A stretch of DNA of 64,000 nt, taken from contig NC_089232.1 of the NCBI RefSeq assembly GCF_963924675.1, positions 42,592,522 through 42,656,521 on the forward strand. The letters are read 5' to 3'. Of the stretch, positions 35,414 through 45,325 are shown piece after piece. The DNA is from Phocoena phocoena. Its lineage: Eukaryota; Chordata; Mammalia; Artiodactyla; Phocoenidae. The translations under genes and the position numbers were made by a program. How positions within the stretch are numbered: position 1 is the first letter of the stretch; each line of letters begins with the position of its first letter. The notes below the pieces were generated by a model, which searched no databases, had not been told where the DNA came from, and saw nothing but the letters and a program-made list of their open reading frames with translations.

Positions 35414-36485
35414 TTAAAATAAAAATCATCTGATATCAATTCCCCTTTTGACACCAGACTATATCAGTTAATCATTTCAGATCCTCCCAGTCACTTTCTT
35501 CCAAAGAATGCTAATATAATTCTCACTGAAATATACAATCAGTAGGAAAAAGAATGCAATCATCTTCAGAGGAAGCATTTGCCAAGCTTTTTCTCCATAC
35601 TGTATTTTTTGAAAAGAAATGCCAATGGTGCTAGAAATTTTATTTTAAAGTGATTATATTAAAAAAAAATCCTACTCCTCTCTTGACCACTTAGGACCAA
35701 ATTTCTCAATAAATTACCTTTAAAAAAAAAAAAACAAGGTATTTTGCAAAATTAAGGCAGGAGATAAACTAAAAAAATCTGTATTCCATATTGTATAAAT
35801 ATTTATTTTTTAACAATAGGAAAAAACAATTGGAGAAAATTAAGATGATAAACCAGACAAATATTTCTCTCCTTACTGTTCCCTACCACACACAATGAAT
35901 TTTGGAAATTTGAATAACACTCTTAATGACTAAGCAGATCTTTCAGTATGTGATAACTTCTACATGTAAGTTTAATTAAAATAATTTTTATCCCAAAGCA
36001 AAGTAACCTGATGCTGTTTTTAGGTAGCTAAATTGATTTTGAAACATTGGAAATTGTTCAGTGACCATAACAGGATTTCAGTTTGGGAAATGCTGAACTA
36101 GGTAGATTGTTTTTAAAAAGGAGGTAGAGAGCAGGGACTTATTTTATTTTAAAGTATCCAGGTAATATATTTTTATGAAGAGCATTGATATGTATTTTGA
36201 TATTGAGTAGTAGTAGTATATTCAAAACTTAATAGCTACTACTTCATGCTGTTAAATAATATACAACAAACATGACAGAACATCTCTTGGATCATGTTCA
36301 GTTATGATATTAAAGTTAAACAGACTAGGAAAATTTAACAATTTTAAGATTAAGATTTTTTTGATAGAAAAAGGTATCTAAATCACTTTTTTTTACAGTA
36401 TTTAGTTGTATAATACCTCAATTTGCAAACAATATTTTCAATGCATTCCTTAAAGACTTTCTGTTAGTAAAAGACTCAAAAGCTT
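35414..36485. other. Unrecognised A+T-rich sequence
   Basis: No gene or firm repeat. Short poly(A) runs lie at 35660-35668 and 35723-35734. Confidence 0.5.
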
Positions 36486-36489
36486 TAAA

Positions 36490-37700
36490 GGGTTCCTAGT
36501 ATGACAGAGTGAGGAGCTCTGTAGACATGCCCTCCAGCAAAACTGGAGAAAATTATTAAAAATAAAATACCAACCATTAAAATCTCTGGAAATGGTCTTA
36601 AGGGCATACAGCAAACAAAGAAACTTCTATTCAAAAAAATCTGCTAAAACTTGGTAAGAACAATTAGGTCTGTGACTGTTGAACCAAGACATACTCCATC
36701 TCTCCCCTCTCTCAGATCAGTGAGATGAAACTCCAGCTCCAGGCTGGTACAGCCAAAAACACAAGGCCCCCTTACCACCTATAACTCCTAGTTAGAGGGA
36801 TATTTTCCCAGAAGCTGGACATCAAAATTTCTCATCCTGTCCCCAGCTACTTGTTATTGAGGTTGAATTCTGGGAATGTGGAACAGTGAGATTGGAGGGT
36901 GCTTTCTCCCACTTGGTCCCCACTCGTGAGATGAAGTTTCTACCTTGGACATGACAGCACTGAAGATGCTAGGGCCTTGTTCTCTCTTGCCTTGACTTGT
37001 GGAGCAGGGATTCCATATCAGGAGCGGGAAGCAAAAGAGACCTGGGGCTGTTGCCCTCCCACTCAAACAAAATGTTCTGTTCCTAAATTGGGGGTCACTT
37101 GGAGAGAAGTACACTATTGTCCCACCCCTAGCACTAGAGATATGGCCCAAAGTTTTTGCCCAAGGAAGTAGTCCATATTATAGAGAGTTCTTAATCTCTT
37201 TTAAGTCTTTTCAAAGACTTAATTTGCAACAGAGTTTGGAGAAGTTTAAATCTCAGGGCAGTCAAAAAACAGTGGAGACTGTCATGAAAGATAAGGCTGA
37301 GATAGATTCATTGAATTCATTGAAGATATAAGCTAAGCTGTTGGCAGGCTCATTTGCAAGAGATAAATGAGGAAAGAGACAGCAGAGAAGAGCCTTTCTG
37401 GGTGAAGACAAATATCAAACACTAACCATAGGAGTATCTCTTTAAAGGAGTCTAGGTTTGATTGGATCCGTCTGTGAGCAAGTTATGTACTAGAGTCTTG
37501 TTGTCAACAGTAGACAACCAGCCAGTAATTAGTGGAGCTTAACAGATGGGTATGGATAAGGAAAGAGTCTTGCTGAAGGCAGTGTTATCCAAGGTGACTG
37601 TGGGCATAACCAAGGCTGTGTCCCCTGAGAAACAATATCAAAGTTTTCATACTGCAGGGAGAAATAGACTCCACCAAGGTAATCCAGCCAACCAGTCAGC
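36490..37700 (+). mobile_element. Probable 5' region of ancient L1
   Basis: A G+C-moderate stretch contains 'gggctgttgccctcccactc', 'gggggtcacttggagagaag', 'gagatatggcccaaag' and 'ccaaggtgactgtgggcata'. This resembles the 5'UTR of old mammalian L1 and leads straight into old L1 ORF2 on the same strand. If correct, ORF1 and most of ORF2 have been deleted between them. The frames at 36999-37331 and 37546-37746 are then non-coding UTR. Confidence 0.45.
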
Positions 37701-37714
37701 TGGATTCATTATGG

Positions 37715-38350
37715 AAATTGATCATCTGGTTTTAAAACTCATATAGAATTACAAGAGAATTAGAATAGTCAAAACGATCTTGATAAAGAAGAAAATAGGA
37801 AAAGTCACATTTTCCTATTTCAAAACTTACTGCAAAGAAATATAAATCAAAACAGTGATACTTGCCAATGTGGAACTGGCATTAAAAATAGACTTAAAGA
37901 TCAATGAAATAGAATTGAGAGCTCAGAAATAAATGTGTCTGTGGGTCTAATACAATTCAATGGAGAACAAAATCTTTTAAAAAATGGTAATGGGACAACT
38001 GGATAACCACATGCCAAAGAATGAAACTGGACTGTTTCTCCTCAGGCCATATACAAAAATTAACTCACAGTATATCAGAGACCCAAATGTGAGAGCTAAA
38101 ATTATACAACTCTTAGAAGAAAACATAAGAATAAATCTTTTTGAACTTATATAAACAACTGGTTCTTAAAGAAGAAGAACAAAAAATAGAGAAGTTGGAC
38201 TTCATCAAAATTAAAAACTTTTCTGCTTCAATGAACACTATTATGAAAACTAAAAGACCACCCACAGAATGGGAGAAAATATTTGCAAATCATGTATCTG
38301 ATAAAGGACTTGCACTTTGAATATACGAAGAACTCTTACAACTAACTATT
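37715..38350 (+). mobile_element. Old L1 ORF2 C-terminal half, left part
   Basis: Plus-strand ORF2 blocks occur in order: 'gaattagaatagtcaaaacg', 'ggaactggcattaaaaatag', 'gagagctaaaattatacaac', 'ggacttcatcaaaattaaaa', 'ccacagaatgggagaaaata' and 'cgaagaactcttacaactaa'. The frame is broken many times. It is interrupted at 38351 by another L1 and resumes at 39135. Confidence 0.85.
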
Positions 38351-39134
38351 TGGGACCCAAGATATGATCTATCCTGGAGAATGTTCCATGAGCACTTGAG
38401 AAGAAAGTGTATTCTGTTGTTTTTGGGTGGAATGTCCTATAAATATCAATTAAGTCCATCTTCTTTAATGTATCATTTAAAGCTTGTGTTTCCTTATTTT
38501 TTTTCATTTTGGATGATCTGTCCATTGGTGAAAGTGGGGTGTTAAAGTCCCCTACTATGATTCTGTTACTGTCGATTTCCCTTTTTATGGCTGTTAGCAT
38601 TTGCTTATGTACTGAGGTGCTCCTATGTTGGGTGCATAAATATTTACAATTGTTACATCTTCTTCTTGGATTGATCCCTTGATCATTATGTAGTGTCCTT
38701 CTTTGTCTCTTGTAATAGTCTTTATTTTAAAGTCTATTTTTGTCTGATATGAGAATTGCTACTCCAGCTTTCTTTTGATTTCCTTTTGCATGGAATATCT
38801 TTTTCCATCCCCTCACTTTCAGTCTGTATGTGTCCCTAGGTCTGAAGTGGGTCTCTTGTAGACGGCATATATATGGGTCTTGTTTCTGTATCCATTCAGC
38901 CAGTCTATGTCTTTTGGTTAGAGCATTTAATCCATTCACATTTAAGGTAATTATCAATGTGTATGTTCCTATTACCATTTTCTTAATTGTTATGTGTTTG
39001 TTTTTGTAGGTCCTTTTCTTCTCTTGTGTTTTCCACTTAGAGAAGTTCCTTTAGCATTTGTTGTAGAGCTGGTTTGGTGGTGCTGAATTTTCTTAGCGTT
39101 TGCTTGTCTGTAAAGCTTTTGATTTCTCCATCGA
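38351..39134 (-). mobile_element. Internal L1 fragment lacking 3' end and poly(A)
   Basis: A 784-bp minus-strand piece of a younger L1 covers the end of ORF1 (39045-39134), the inter-ORF spacer and the first part of ORF2, and stops at the codons for 'RIDHILGPK' inside the endonuclease. A perfect 13-bp direct repeat, 'acaactaactatt', flanks it (38338-38350 and 39135-39147). There is no 3'UTR and no poly(T) at its 3' side, which is unusual for an L1-mediated insertion. The host L1 continues on both sides. Confidence 0.92.
38353..38978 (-). pseudogene. L1 ORF2 endonuclease fragment
   Basis: The L1 endonuclease nicks DNA at T-rich sites. Here 'MVIGTYTLIITLNVNGLNAL' starts ORF2 at 38978. Asn (TLNV) and Glu (QETHF) catalytic positions are present, followed by 'AGVAILISDK'. 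A break follows, and the region carrying the catalytic Tyr (IYAPN) and part of the middle has been lost or frameshifted. 'IIVGDFNTPLSPMDRSS' with Asp and Asn then appears in another frame (38346-38600). The His of 'SDH' is absent because the fragment ends first. Confidence 0.85.
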
Positions 39135-39147
39135 ACAACTAACTATT

Positions 39148-40030
39148 AAAAAGACAATTCAATTTAAAAGTGAGCAAAGGATCTGAAGAGATATCTCTTA
39201 TAGTGTCTGTAATAAGACACTGAGCATATGAAGAGATGCTCAACATCATTAGTCAACAGAGAAGTGCAAATCAAATTCATAATAAGATACCACTTCACAC
39301 TCACTAGGATGGCTAAAATCAAAAATTCAAATAATAAATGTTAGTGAGGGTGTAGAAAAATTGGAACCCTCAGGCACTGTTGGCTGAAATATAAAATAGT
39401 GCAACCACTTTGGCAAACAGTCTGGAAGCTACTCATATGGTTAAACATAAAATTACTGTATGACCCAACAATTCCATTCCTTTGCATATACCCAAGAGAA
39501 AGACTTATGTCCACCCCAAACGTGTACGTAAATGTTTTCTGCAGCATTATTTCTAATAGCCAAAAGGTATAAACAACCTAAATACCCATTAATTTATAAA
39601 TATATTGAAAAAATGTAGATCCATTCAATGGAATATAATTTGGCCATGAAAAGGCAATGGATCACTGATACGTGGTATAATGTGGATGAACTTTGTATAG
39701 ATTATGCTCAGTGAAAGAATCCAGTCATGGAAGCCAGCATATCATATGATTCCATTTATATAAAATGCCCAGAAGAGGCAAATCTATAGAGACACAGAGT
39801 AGATTAGTGGTTGCTTAGGGTTGGGTGGTATGATAGGATAAGCAGAGAGGGGTAGTAGCTACATGGTATGGATTTTGTTTCTTTAGGTGATTAAGATGTT
39901 CTGAAATTAACTGTGGTTATATTTGTGCTTATCTGTGAATATACTAACAATCACTGAATTATACAATTTACATGGGTAAATTACATGGCATGTGAATTAT
40001 ATCTCAACAAAGCTGTAATAATAGATTCAA
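39148..40030 (+). mobile_element. Old L1 3' end, right part
   Basis: This continues 37715-38350. It contains the ORF2 end ('gatgctcaacatcattagtc', 'ataccacttcacactcacta', 'atgacccaacaattccattc', 'tggaatataatttggccatg') and an L1MA-like 3'UTR ('agattagtggttgcttaggg', 'cactgaattatacaatttac'). It ends near 40030 without a clear poly(A). Confidence 0.85.
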
Positions 40031-40149
40031 AAATCTAGTCAACTTGAAATCCAGTTCAATATATGATACAATTTACTTTACTGGAGTGTTAATGGAAACA
40101 TTCTTGGCTAAACACAGACATAGAAAACATTGTTTAAATTAAACAGGCA

Positions 40150-40365
40150 GGGGCTTCCCTGGTGGCGCAGTGGTTGAGAGTCCGCCTGCCGATGCAGGGG
40201 ACGCGGGTTCGTGCCCCGGTCCGGGAAGATCCCACATGCCGCGGAGCGGCTGGGCCCGTGAGCCATGGCCGCTGAGCCTGTGCGTCCGGAGCCTGTGCTC
40301 TGCAACGGGAGAGGCCACAACAGTGAGAGGCCCGCGTACTGGAAAAAAAAAAAAAAAAAAAAAAA
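40150..40365 (+). mobile_element. CHR-type SINE, short form, young
   Basis: The full short form runs from 'gggcttccctggtggcgcag' to 'gaggcccgcgtactgg' and a pure poly(A) of about 26. The A box is at 40162-40172 and the B box at about 40204-40214. A perfect 14-bp TSD, 'aaattaaacaggca', lies at 40136-40149 and 40366-40379. The intact TSD and uninterrupted tail make it one of the youngest insertions in the window. The frames of 70-92 codons here are SINE artefacts. Confidence 0.97.
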
Positions 40366-40379
40366 AAATTAAACAGGCA

Positions 40380-40807
40380 TAAGTAAGTGGAGAACACACT
40401 CTTAACACACACCTGATAATGCTGGCTCTTATTTACATTTCACTTGTAGAAGAAATCAGACTCATTTTTGAAAAGCAACATCTACATTTAGCAATGCTTT
40501 ATTGGATCAAGTCTAAACTGACTTTATAAAGCATTTTGCATAGAGAGCATATTCTCAATGAATTTAGACTCTGAACTCACACATACACAAAGAAAGAAAG
40601 AGAGAAATAATAATTTTGCCAGTGATATTTGAAGCTAAATCACAAATATATTTAACTTTTTACTGGGTCAGCTTCCCTATTATTTCCCATGGAAAGCTGT
40701 AGTGTTTTGGTATTCTTAAGAGCAAAGCTTTTGAGCATAACAGCTTTAATAACAACAAAAGGTAATCATTATTGAATGACTAGTGGTTACTGTTGAAAGA
40801 TAAAATA
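40380..40807. other. Unrecognised sequence
   Basis: No gene or clear repeat. Confidence 0.5.
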
Positions 40808-40819
40808 GGCACATTAAAA

Positions 40820-41257
40820 AAATTTTTTTTAAATCACCCTTGACTTATTTATTTATTTATTTAGGCTGTGTCGGGTCTTAGTTGTGGCACACGGGATCTT
40901 TGTTGAGGCATGCAGGATCTTTTCATTACCGTGCATGGTCTGCTCGGGTTTCTCTCTAGTTGCAGTAGGCAGGCTTCTCTCTAGTTGCGGCCCATGGGTT
41001 TTCTCTCTCTAGTTGTGGTGCGCGGCCTCCTGGGTGCGTGGGCTCTGTAGTTGTGGTGCGCGGGCTCCGGCACACATGGGCTCTATAGTTTGCGACACGC
41101 AGGCTCTCTAGTTGAGGTACAGGAGCTCAGTAGTTGTGGCACATGGGCTTAGTTGCCCCGTGGCATGTGGAATCTTAGTTCCCCAACCAGGGATCAAACC
41201 CACATCCCCTGCATTGGAAAGCAGATTCTTTATCACAGGACCACCAGGGAAGTCCCT
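40820..41257 (-). mobile_element. CHR-type SINE, extended form
   Basis: At about 438 bp it is longer than its relatives because the 'agttgtggtgcgcgg' module is repeated several times (40955-41125). A (TTTA)n tail at 40845-40864 lies on the left, and the complement of the head ends 'ccaccagggaagtccc'. The TSD is 'ggcacattaaaa' (40808-40819) and 'ggcacgttaaaa' (41258-41269), one mismatch. Confidence 0.92.
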
Positions 41258-41269
41258 GGCACGTTAAAA

Positions 41270-41575
41270 TTTTGAAGAGTTTATTTCAGCAAATGTTGAT
41301 TTCAGTTGGGCGGCATGGAACCAAAAGTGATTAGTAGCACTCCACTTACAGGAGCTAGCTGCAAGGTTTTTATACAGAAGATGCAGAAGCAAAGCTATGC
41401 AAGGGAATTATCTGATTGGCTATAGCTTAAGTGGTTACACAATACTATTTGTGATTGGTTGTTCTTAAGTTTCACTTTCTCAGATTCCAGTGCTTTACCT
41501 CTGGCTTAGGTTTTGGTTTGCTTACCTGGGATACCAGGGCATCACTCTAAAGGCCTCCTTGATTAATTAATTTAA
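41270..41575 (-). mobile_element. Endogenous retroviral LTR, probable solo
   Basis: Read on the minus strand the block has promoter-like order: two CCAAT boxes (attgg at 41454-41458 and 41415-41419), TATAAAA (41367-41373), then AATAAA about 85 bases downstream (41280-41285) just before the end. The spacing fits a class I LTR U3-R. No retroviral genes adjoin it. The family is not identified, and the upstream end near 41575 is approximate. Confidence 0.55.
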
Positions 41576-42284
41576 CATTACCAAGAACTGCGCTGTCACT
41601 TTTGCTTGGATCCTCTTTTTTTACTTTGACAGTGGCAGAGTTTACGGTTTAACTTTGCTCAGCTTCCCTTGTGATTTGTCATGTCGGAGATACAGACTTT
41701 AATTTATTAAGGCCTAAGGTAATAAAGGAGTTAATTTAGCGCTTAGTGAGTAAAATGTGTTGGGACTTAAATGACACCAGGGTCTTATTCCTGCTGATCC
41801 ACAAATTCATGCCTTGAACTGCCTTACATTGCCCACTCTGTATTTCACTCCTAGCTTTAAATACTGATGCCACAATTTGGGATATATAATCTTCTTTTTT
41901 AGCCCCTCAGCATGCTGCCATCTGTACCTAGAACCATGAACGGAGCTGTAACTTTCCTGTGGTAATTTAGACAGCCCATTCACAGACAACTTGTGATAAT
42001 ATAATTCCTGGCTTGATCTGTGGGAAATTATTCCATCTCCCTTCTCCTCATCCCTAACTGGTTTGTCTGCAAGCTAGATAAGAATAAAGAAAGAACGCTC
42101 GTTCTTAGGGAAATAAAGATGAAGAATAGAGTCATTACTCACAATTTGTGTATGTGGGAAAGAAGCATTTTGAACTGAACCATCTAATTTAAAGTTCCTT
42201 TTTAGAATTGGGCAAATGAGAAATTATGGTAGTTGGACTACATCTATGGTTCATTTGTTTTCTTTATATAGATTTTTTAACTTA
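41576..42284. other. Unrecognised sequence
   Basis: No gene or clear repeat. Confidence 0.5.
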
Positions 42285-42390
42285 ATATTGACTAATATTT
42301 ATTGACCATTGTGTGCTCTGTACTATTATAAGCATATTAATATTAATCCTTATGAAGACTATGAAATAGATACTATTATCCCAAATTTAT
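42285..42390 (-). mobile_element. MIR SINE, first half, split by L1
   Basis: The blocks 'ttgaccattgtgtgctctgt' and 'agactatgaaatagatacta' with 'ttatcccaaattt' are the antisense MIR start. The remaining MIR text continues at 45245 after the L1 insertion. Confidence 0.8.
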
Positions 42391-42472
42391 TTACTTTTTA
42401 TTAATTAATTAATATATTTATTTTTTGTGATTCAATAATTTTATGGATTATACTCCATTTAAAGTTATTACA

Positions 42473-42830
42473 GGGACTTCCCTGGTGGTGCAGTGGTTAA
42501 GAATCCGCTTGCCGATGCAGGGGACACGGGTTTGATCCCTGGTCTGGGAAGACCCCACGTGCCACGGAGCAACTAAGCCCGTGTGCCACAACTACTGAGC
42601 CTGCACTCTAGAGCCCGCAAGCCACAACTACTTAGCCTGCATGCTAAGTACTACTGAAGCCCACATACCTAGAGCCTGTGCTCTGCAACAAGAGAAGCTA
42701 CTGCAATGAGAAGCCCACACACTGCAATGAAGAGTAGCCCCTGCTCGCTGCAACTAGAGAAAGCCCGCATGCAGCAATGAAGACTCAACGCAGCCAAAAA
42801 TAAATAAATAGATAAATTTATTTTAAAAAA
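42473..42830 (+). mobile_element. CHR-type SINE, long form, nested in L1
   Basis: The head 'gggacttccctggtggtgca' is followed by repeated 'agcctgcactctagagcccg' modules and a tail of 'ataaataaatagataaat'. The TSD 'taaagttattaca' is perfect over 13 bases (42460-42472 and 42831-42843). Confidence 0.95.
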
Positions 42831-43161
42831 TAAAGTTATTACAAAATAATAGCTATATTTCACTGTACTGTAAAATATATCCTTGTTGCTTATTTAATTT
42901 ATACATAGTAGTTTGTATCTTTTTAATCCCCTACCCTAACTTCCCCCTTTCCTCTCTCCACTGGCAGCCACTAGTTTATTTTGTATATCTGTGAGTCTGT
43001 TTCTGTTTAGTTACACAAATTTGTTGTTTCTTTCCACATATAAGTGATAACATACAGTATTTTTCTCTGATTCCTTTCACTAAGCATAATACTCTCTAGG
43101 TCCATCTATGTTGTTGCAAATGGCAGAATTTCATTATTTTTTATGGCTAAGTAATACTCCA

Positions 43162-43600
43162 TCATGTGTATATACATATATATGTCTGAGAAGTTGTCTC
43201 TCTTTCTATTCTAAATGATAATCTTGCTGGGTAGAATATCCTAGGTTGCAGGTTTTTCCCTTTCAGCACTTTGAATCTAACAAACCACTCCTTTCTGGCC
43301 TGCAAAGTTTCTGCAGAAAAGTCAGCTGATATCCTTATGGGGGTTCCTTTGTATATGCCCCTTTGTTTTTCTCTTGCTGCCTTTAGAATTCTCTCTTTAT
43401 CTTTAAGCTTTGCCATTTTAATTATGATATGCCTTGGTGTGGGTCTGTTTGGGTTCATCTTGTTTGGGACCCTCTGTGCTTTCTGTACCTGGATATCTGT
43501 TTCCTTCTTCAGGTTTGGGAAATTTTCAGTCATAATTTAATGAAATATATTTTCCACCCCCTTCTCTTTCTCATTCTTCTCCTGTTGTCTCACTCTCAAT
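43162..43600 (-). pseudogene. L1 ORF1 C-terminal fragment
   Basis: ORF1 makes the RNA-binding trimeric protein of the L1 particle. The frame 43162-43533 carries its C-terminal domain: 'MTENFPNLKKE', 'RVPNKMNPNRPTPRHIIIKM' and 'GTPIRISADFSAETLQARKE', ending with 'ILYPAR'-like 'IFYPARLSFRIE'. The N-terminal coiled coil and most of the RRM are not recognisable. Downstream it runs directly into old ORF2 3' sequence, so the normal ORF1 end and ORF2 start are gone. Confidence 0.85.
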
Positions 43601-43659
43601 TGAGACCAGTTCCTCTGTCTTTTCATTTTGCTTAACTTTCTCTGTCTCTATAAATGTAG

Positions 43660-44904
43660 GTGAAATAGTTACCTATTAAGGTCTTGAAGGGACATCATTA
43701 TGTGAGAGCATCCTATACAATCTGCATGTGCCCAGTGGCTTTTTGGATTTGATCGAACAGAAGTCGTGTCTTTCCTCAGGGTGTGCTGGCAGCTATCACC
43801 TTGCTAGGAAGTGGGGCTGGAGATGGAGGGGCTATGGCCTGAGCCAGGTGTGAGGAGGGTCTTCCACTCTGCTCAGGGGCTGTCACCCTCCTATTGAGGG
43901 AGGGGTCAGATCCCAAGTTGCTGGAGCAGAAGCCCTGAGCTTTGGGTCTGAGCTAACTCTGTTCCCTTCAAGTTTGTGCTCTCCCCTCTCCTAGCACCAG
44001 CACCCTTGACCCAGAGGGGAGCAACGCTGAAGCCTGTACAGGCTCTTGGCTCGTGTCAGTGCATGGGCTGATGTGGGCTGGCCACAGATAGAGGTCCAGT
44101 CTGCCTCCAATATGCTTCTAGTCTGAGCTCCAGGAATGGCAGCCCCTTCTCATGTGAGGCTCTTTTGCAGGGCCAGTGTGATGTCTTGGTGTGTATCAGG
44201 GTGTGAGCTGTGGCGGTCCAGCTGCCGTCAGAGATAGGGACCTCCCATAATGTGCTGCCTGTGTAAGAGCCAGCAATGGCCGCACTTGCTGCGCTCAGAT
44301 GCAGCTCTGGGTCTGAGTCATTTCTGTGTCCCGTGGCTGAACTCTCTCCTTGGTTGTGGCAGCCCTCACTCCAGTGGGGAGCTGCAAGTGGAAGTAAGCA
44401 GGGCTGGAACATTCACTCAGCTCAGGCTCAGGCTCATGCTGTTGTGGTCATGAGAAACTGGCAGCCGCTGGGGTAGTCCTCCATCTGCCCGCTTCGCCCT
44501 GTCTCAGGAGCACTCATGTGCTCCTCACAAGCAGAGTCCGTGCTTCCCGTAGCCCTCCTGTTAGTCCGCACGGCTGCCCGACCAGCAAAGTGGGCTTGTC
44601 TTCTCTGTGTTGGACCCAAGGACTGGGGTACCCAATATGTGGCTTGGATTGCTCGCTCCCCAGGGTGGACTCCACCCGTGTTTCTCCCTTTTCCTCAGAG
44701 TCCTGCCCCAGGGCACAGGTCCTGACCTGATTGCTTCTTTTCTCTTCCTACCTGATTCCTTTTGGATCTTTCTTACAACCTTGAATGTACTTGAGTCTTC
44801 CTGCCAGTTTCCAATTAGTTTTCAGTGAGAATTGTTCCACATATTGATGTGTTTTTGATGTGTTCATGGGGCGAGGTGAGTTACACATCCTCCTAGTTTG
44901 CCAT
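43660..44904 (-). promoter_or_regulatory. L1 5'UTR, G+C-rich internal promoter region
   Basis: This is the 5'UTR of the 42391-45244 L1. It is markedly richer in G+C and CpG than its surroundings, especially 43790-44720, as expected for the L1 internal Pol II promoter. The start-proximal 170 bases match the element at 1-160. Overlapping frames on both strands (44056-44412, 44250-44828) are typical chance ORFs of such UTRs. Present promoter activity cannot be judged. Confidence 0.75.
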
Positions 44905-45222
44905 TTTTTTTTTTTTTTTTTTTTTTGCTATTTCAGTTGTCTCGTTTGATCATTTTTTTGTTGCTGGTTTCATTTTTAATTTTTTATTGATGTATAGATG
45001 ACTTACATTTTAGGTATATAGCAAAGTGATTTAGTTATATATTTTAAATATATATAATAGTGCATATATATTATATATAGAGTTATATATATTCTTTTTT
45101 AGATTCTTTTCCATTATAGGTTATTATAAGATATTGAATGTAGTTCCCTGTGCTATACAGTAGGTCCTTGTTTATCTATTTTATATATAGTAGTGTGTAT
45201 CTGTTAATCCCAAATTCCCTAT
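44905..45222 (-). mobile_element. L1 3' end nested in an L1 5' end
   Basis: A poly(T) of 23 (44905-44927), then antisense L1 3'UTR: 'aggtatatagcaaagtgatt', 'cttttccattataggttatt', 'gttccctgtgctatacagta' and 'gtgtgtatctgttaatccca'. It is 5'-truncated at 45222. The 8-bp repeat 'tttgccat' (44897-44904 and 45223-45230) is its TSD and restores the L1 start of the host when the insert is removed. Confidence 0.88.
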
Positions 45223-45244
45223 TTTGCCATCTTGTTTCTTGTTC

Positions 45245-45325
45245 TATCCCAATTTTATATCAAGATGTTAAGCAACTTGCCTAAGGCCACCCAGCTAGTG
45301 AACAGCAGAACCAGCTGGCTCATTG
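45245..45325 (-). mobile_element. MIR SINE, second half
   Basis: 'atgttaagcaacttgcctaa' followed by 'ggccacccagctagtgaaca' is the antisense MIR core, completing the half at 42285-42390. Confidence 0.82.

Larger units (their letters stand above)
42391..45244 (-). mobile_element. L1 with complete 5' end, ORF2 mostly deleted; host of two nested elements
   Basis: A minus-strand L1 was inserted into a MIR with a 14-bp TSD, one mismatch ('tatcccaaatttat' 42377-42390; 'tatcccaattttat' 45245-45258). From its 3' side: 3'UTR, an inserted SINE (42473-42830), the rest of the 3'UTR and ORF2 C-terminal end (to about 43182), an abrupt join to the ORF1 C-terminal part (to about 43600), then a G+C-rich 5'UTR. 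The 5'UTR is interrupted by a second L1 end (44905-45222) and finishes at 45244 with the L1 start 'caagatggc' in reverse. Nearly all ORF2 is missing. Confidence 0.85.

Noticed and set aside
43790..44720. CpG-island-like region suggesting a gene promoter
   Set aside because: Explained by the L1 5'UTR; no adjoining gene.
44056..44828. Cluster of frames up to 118 codons on both strands
   Set aside because: Same situation: L1 5'UTR. High G+C lowers stop frequency. No homology is visible.
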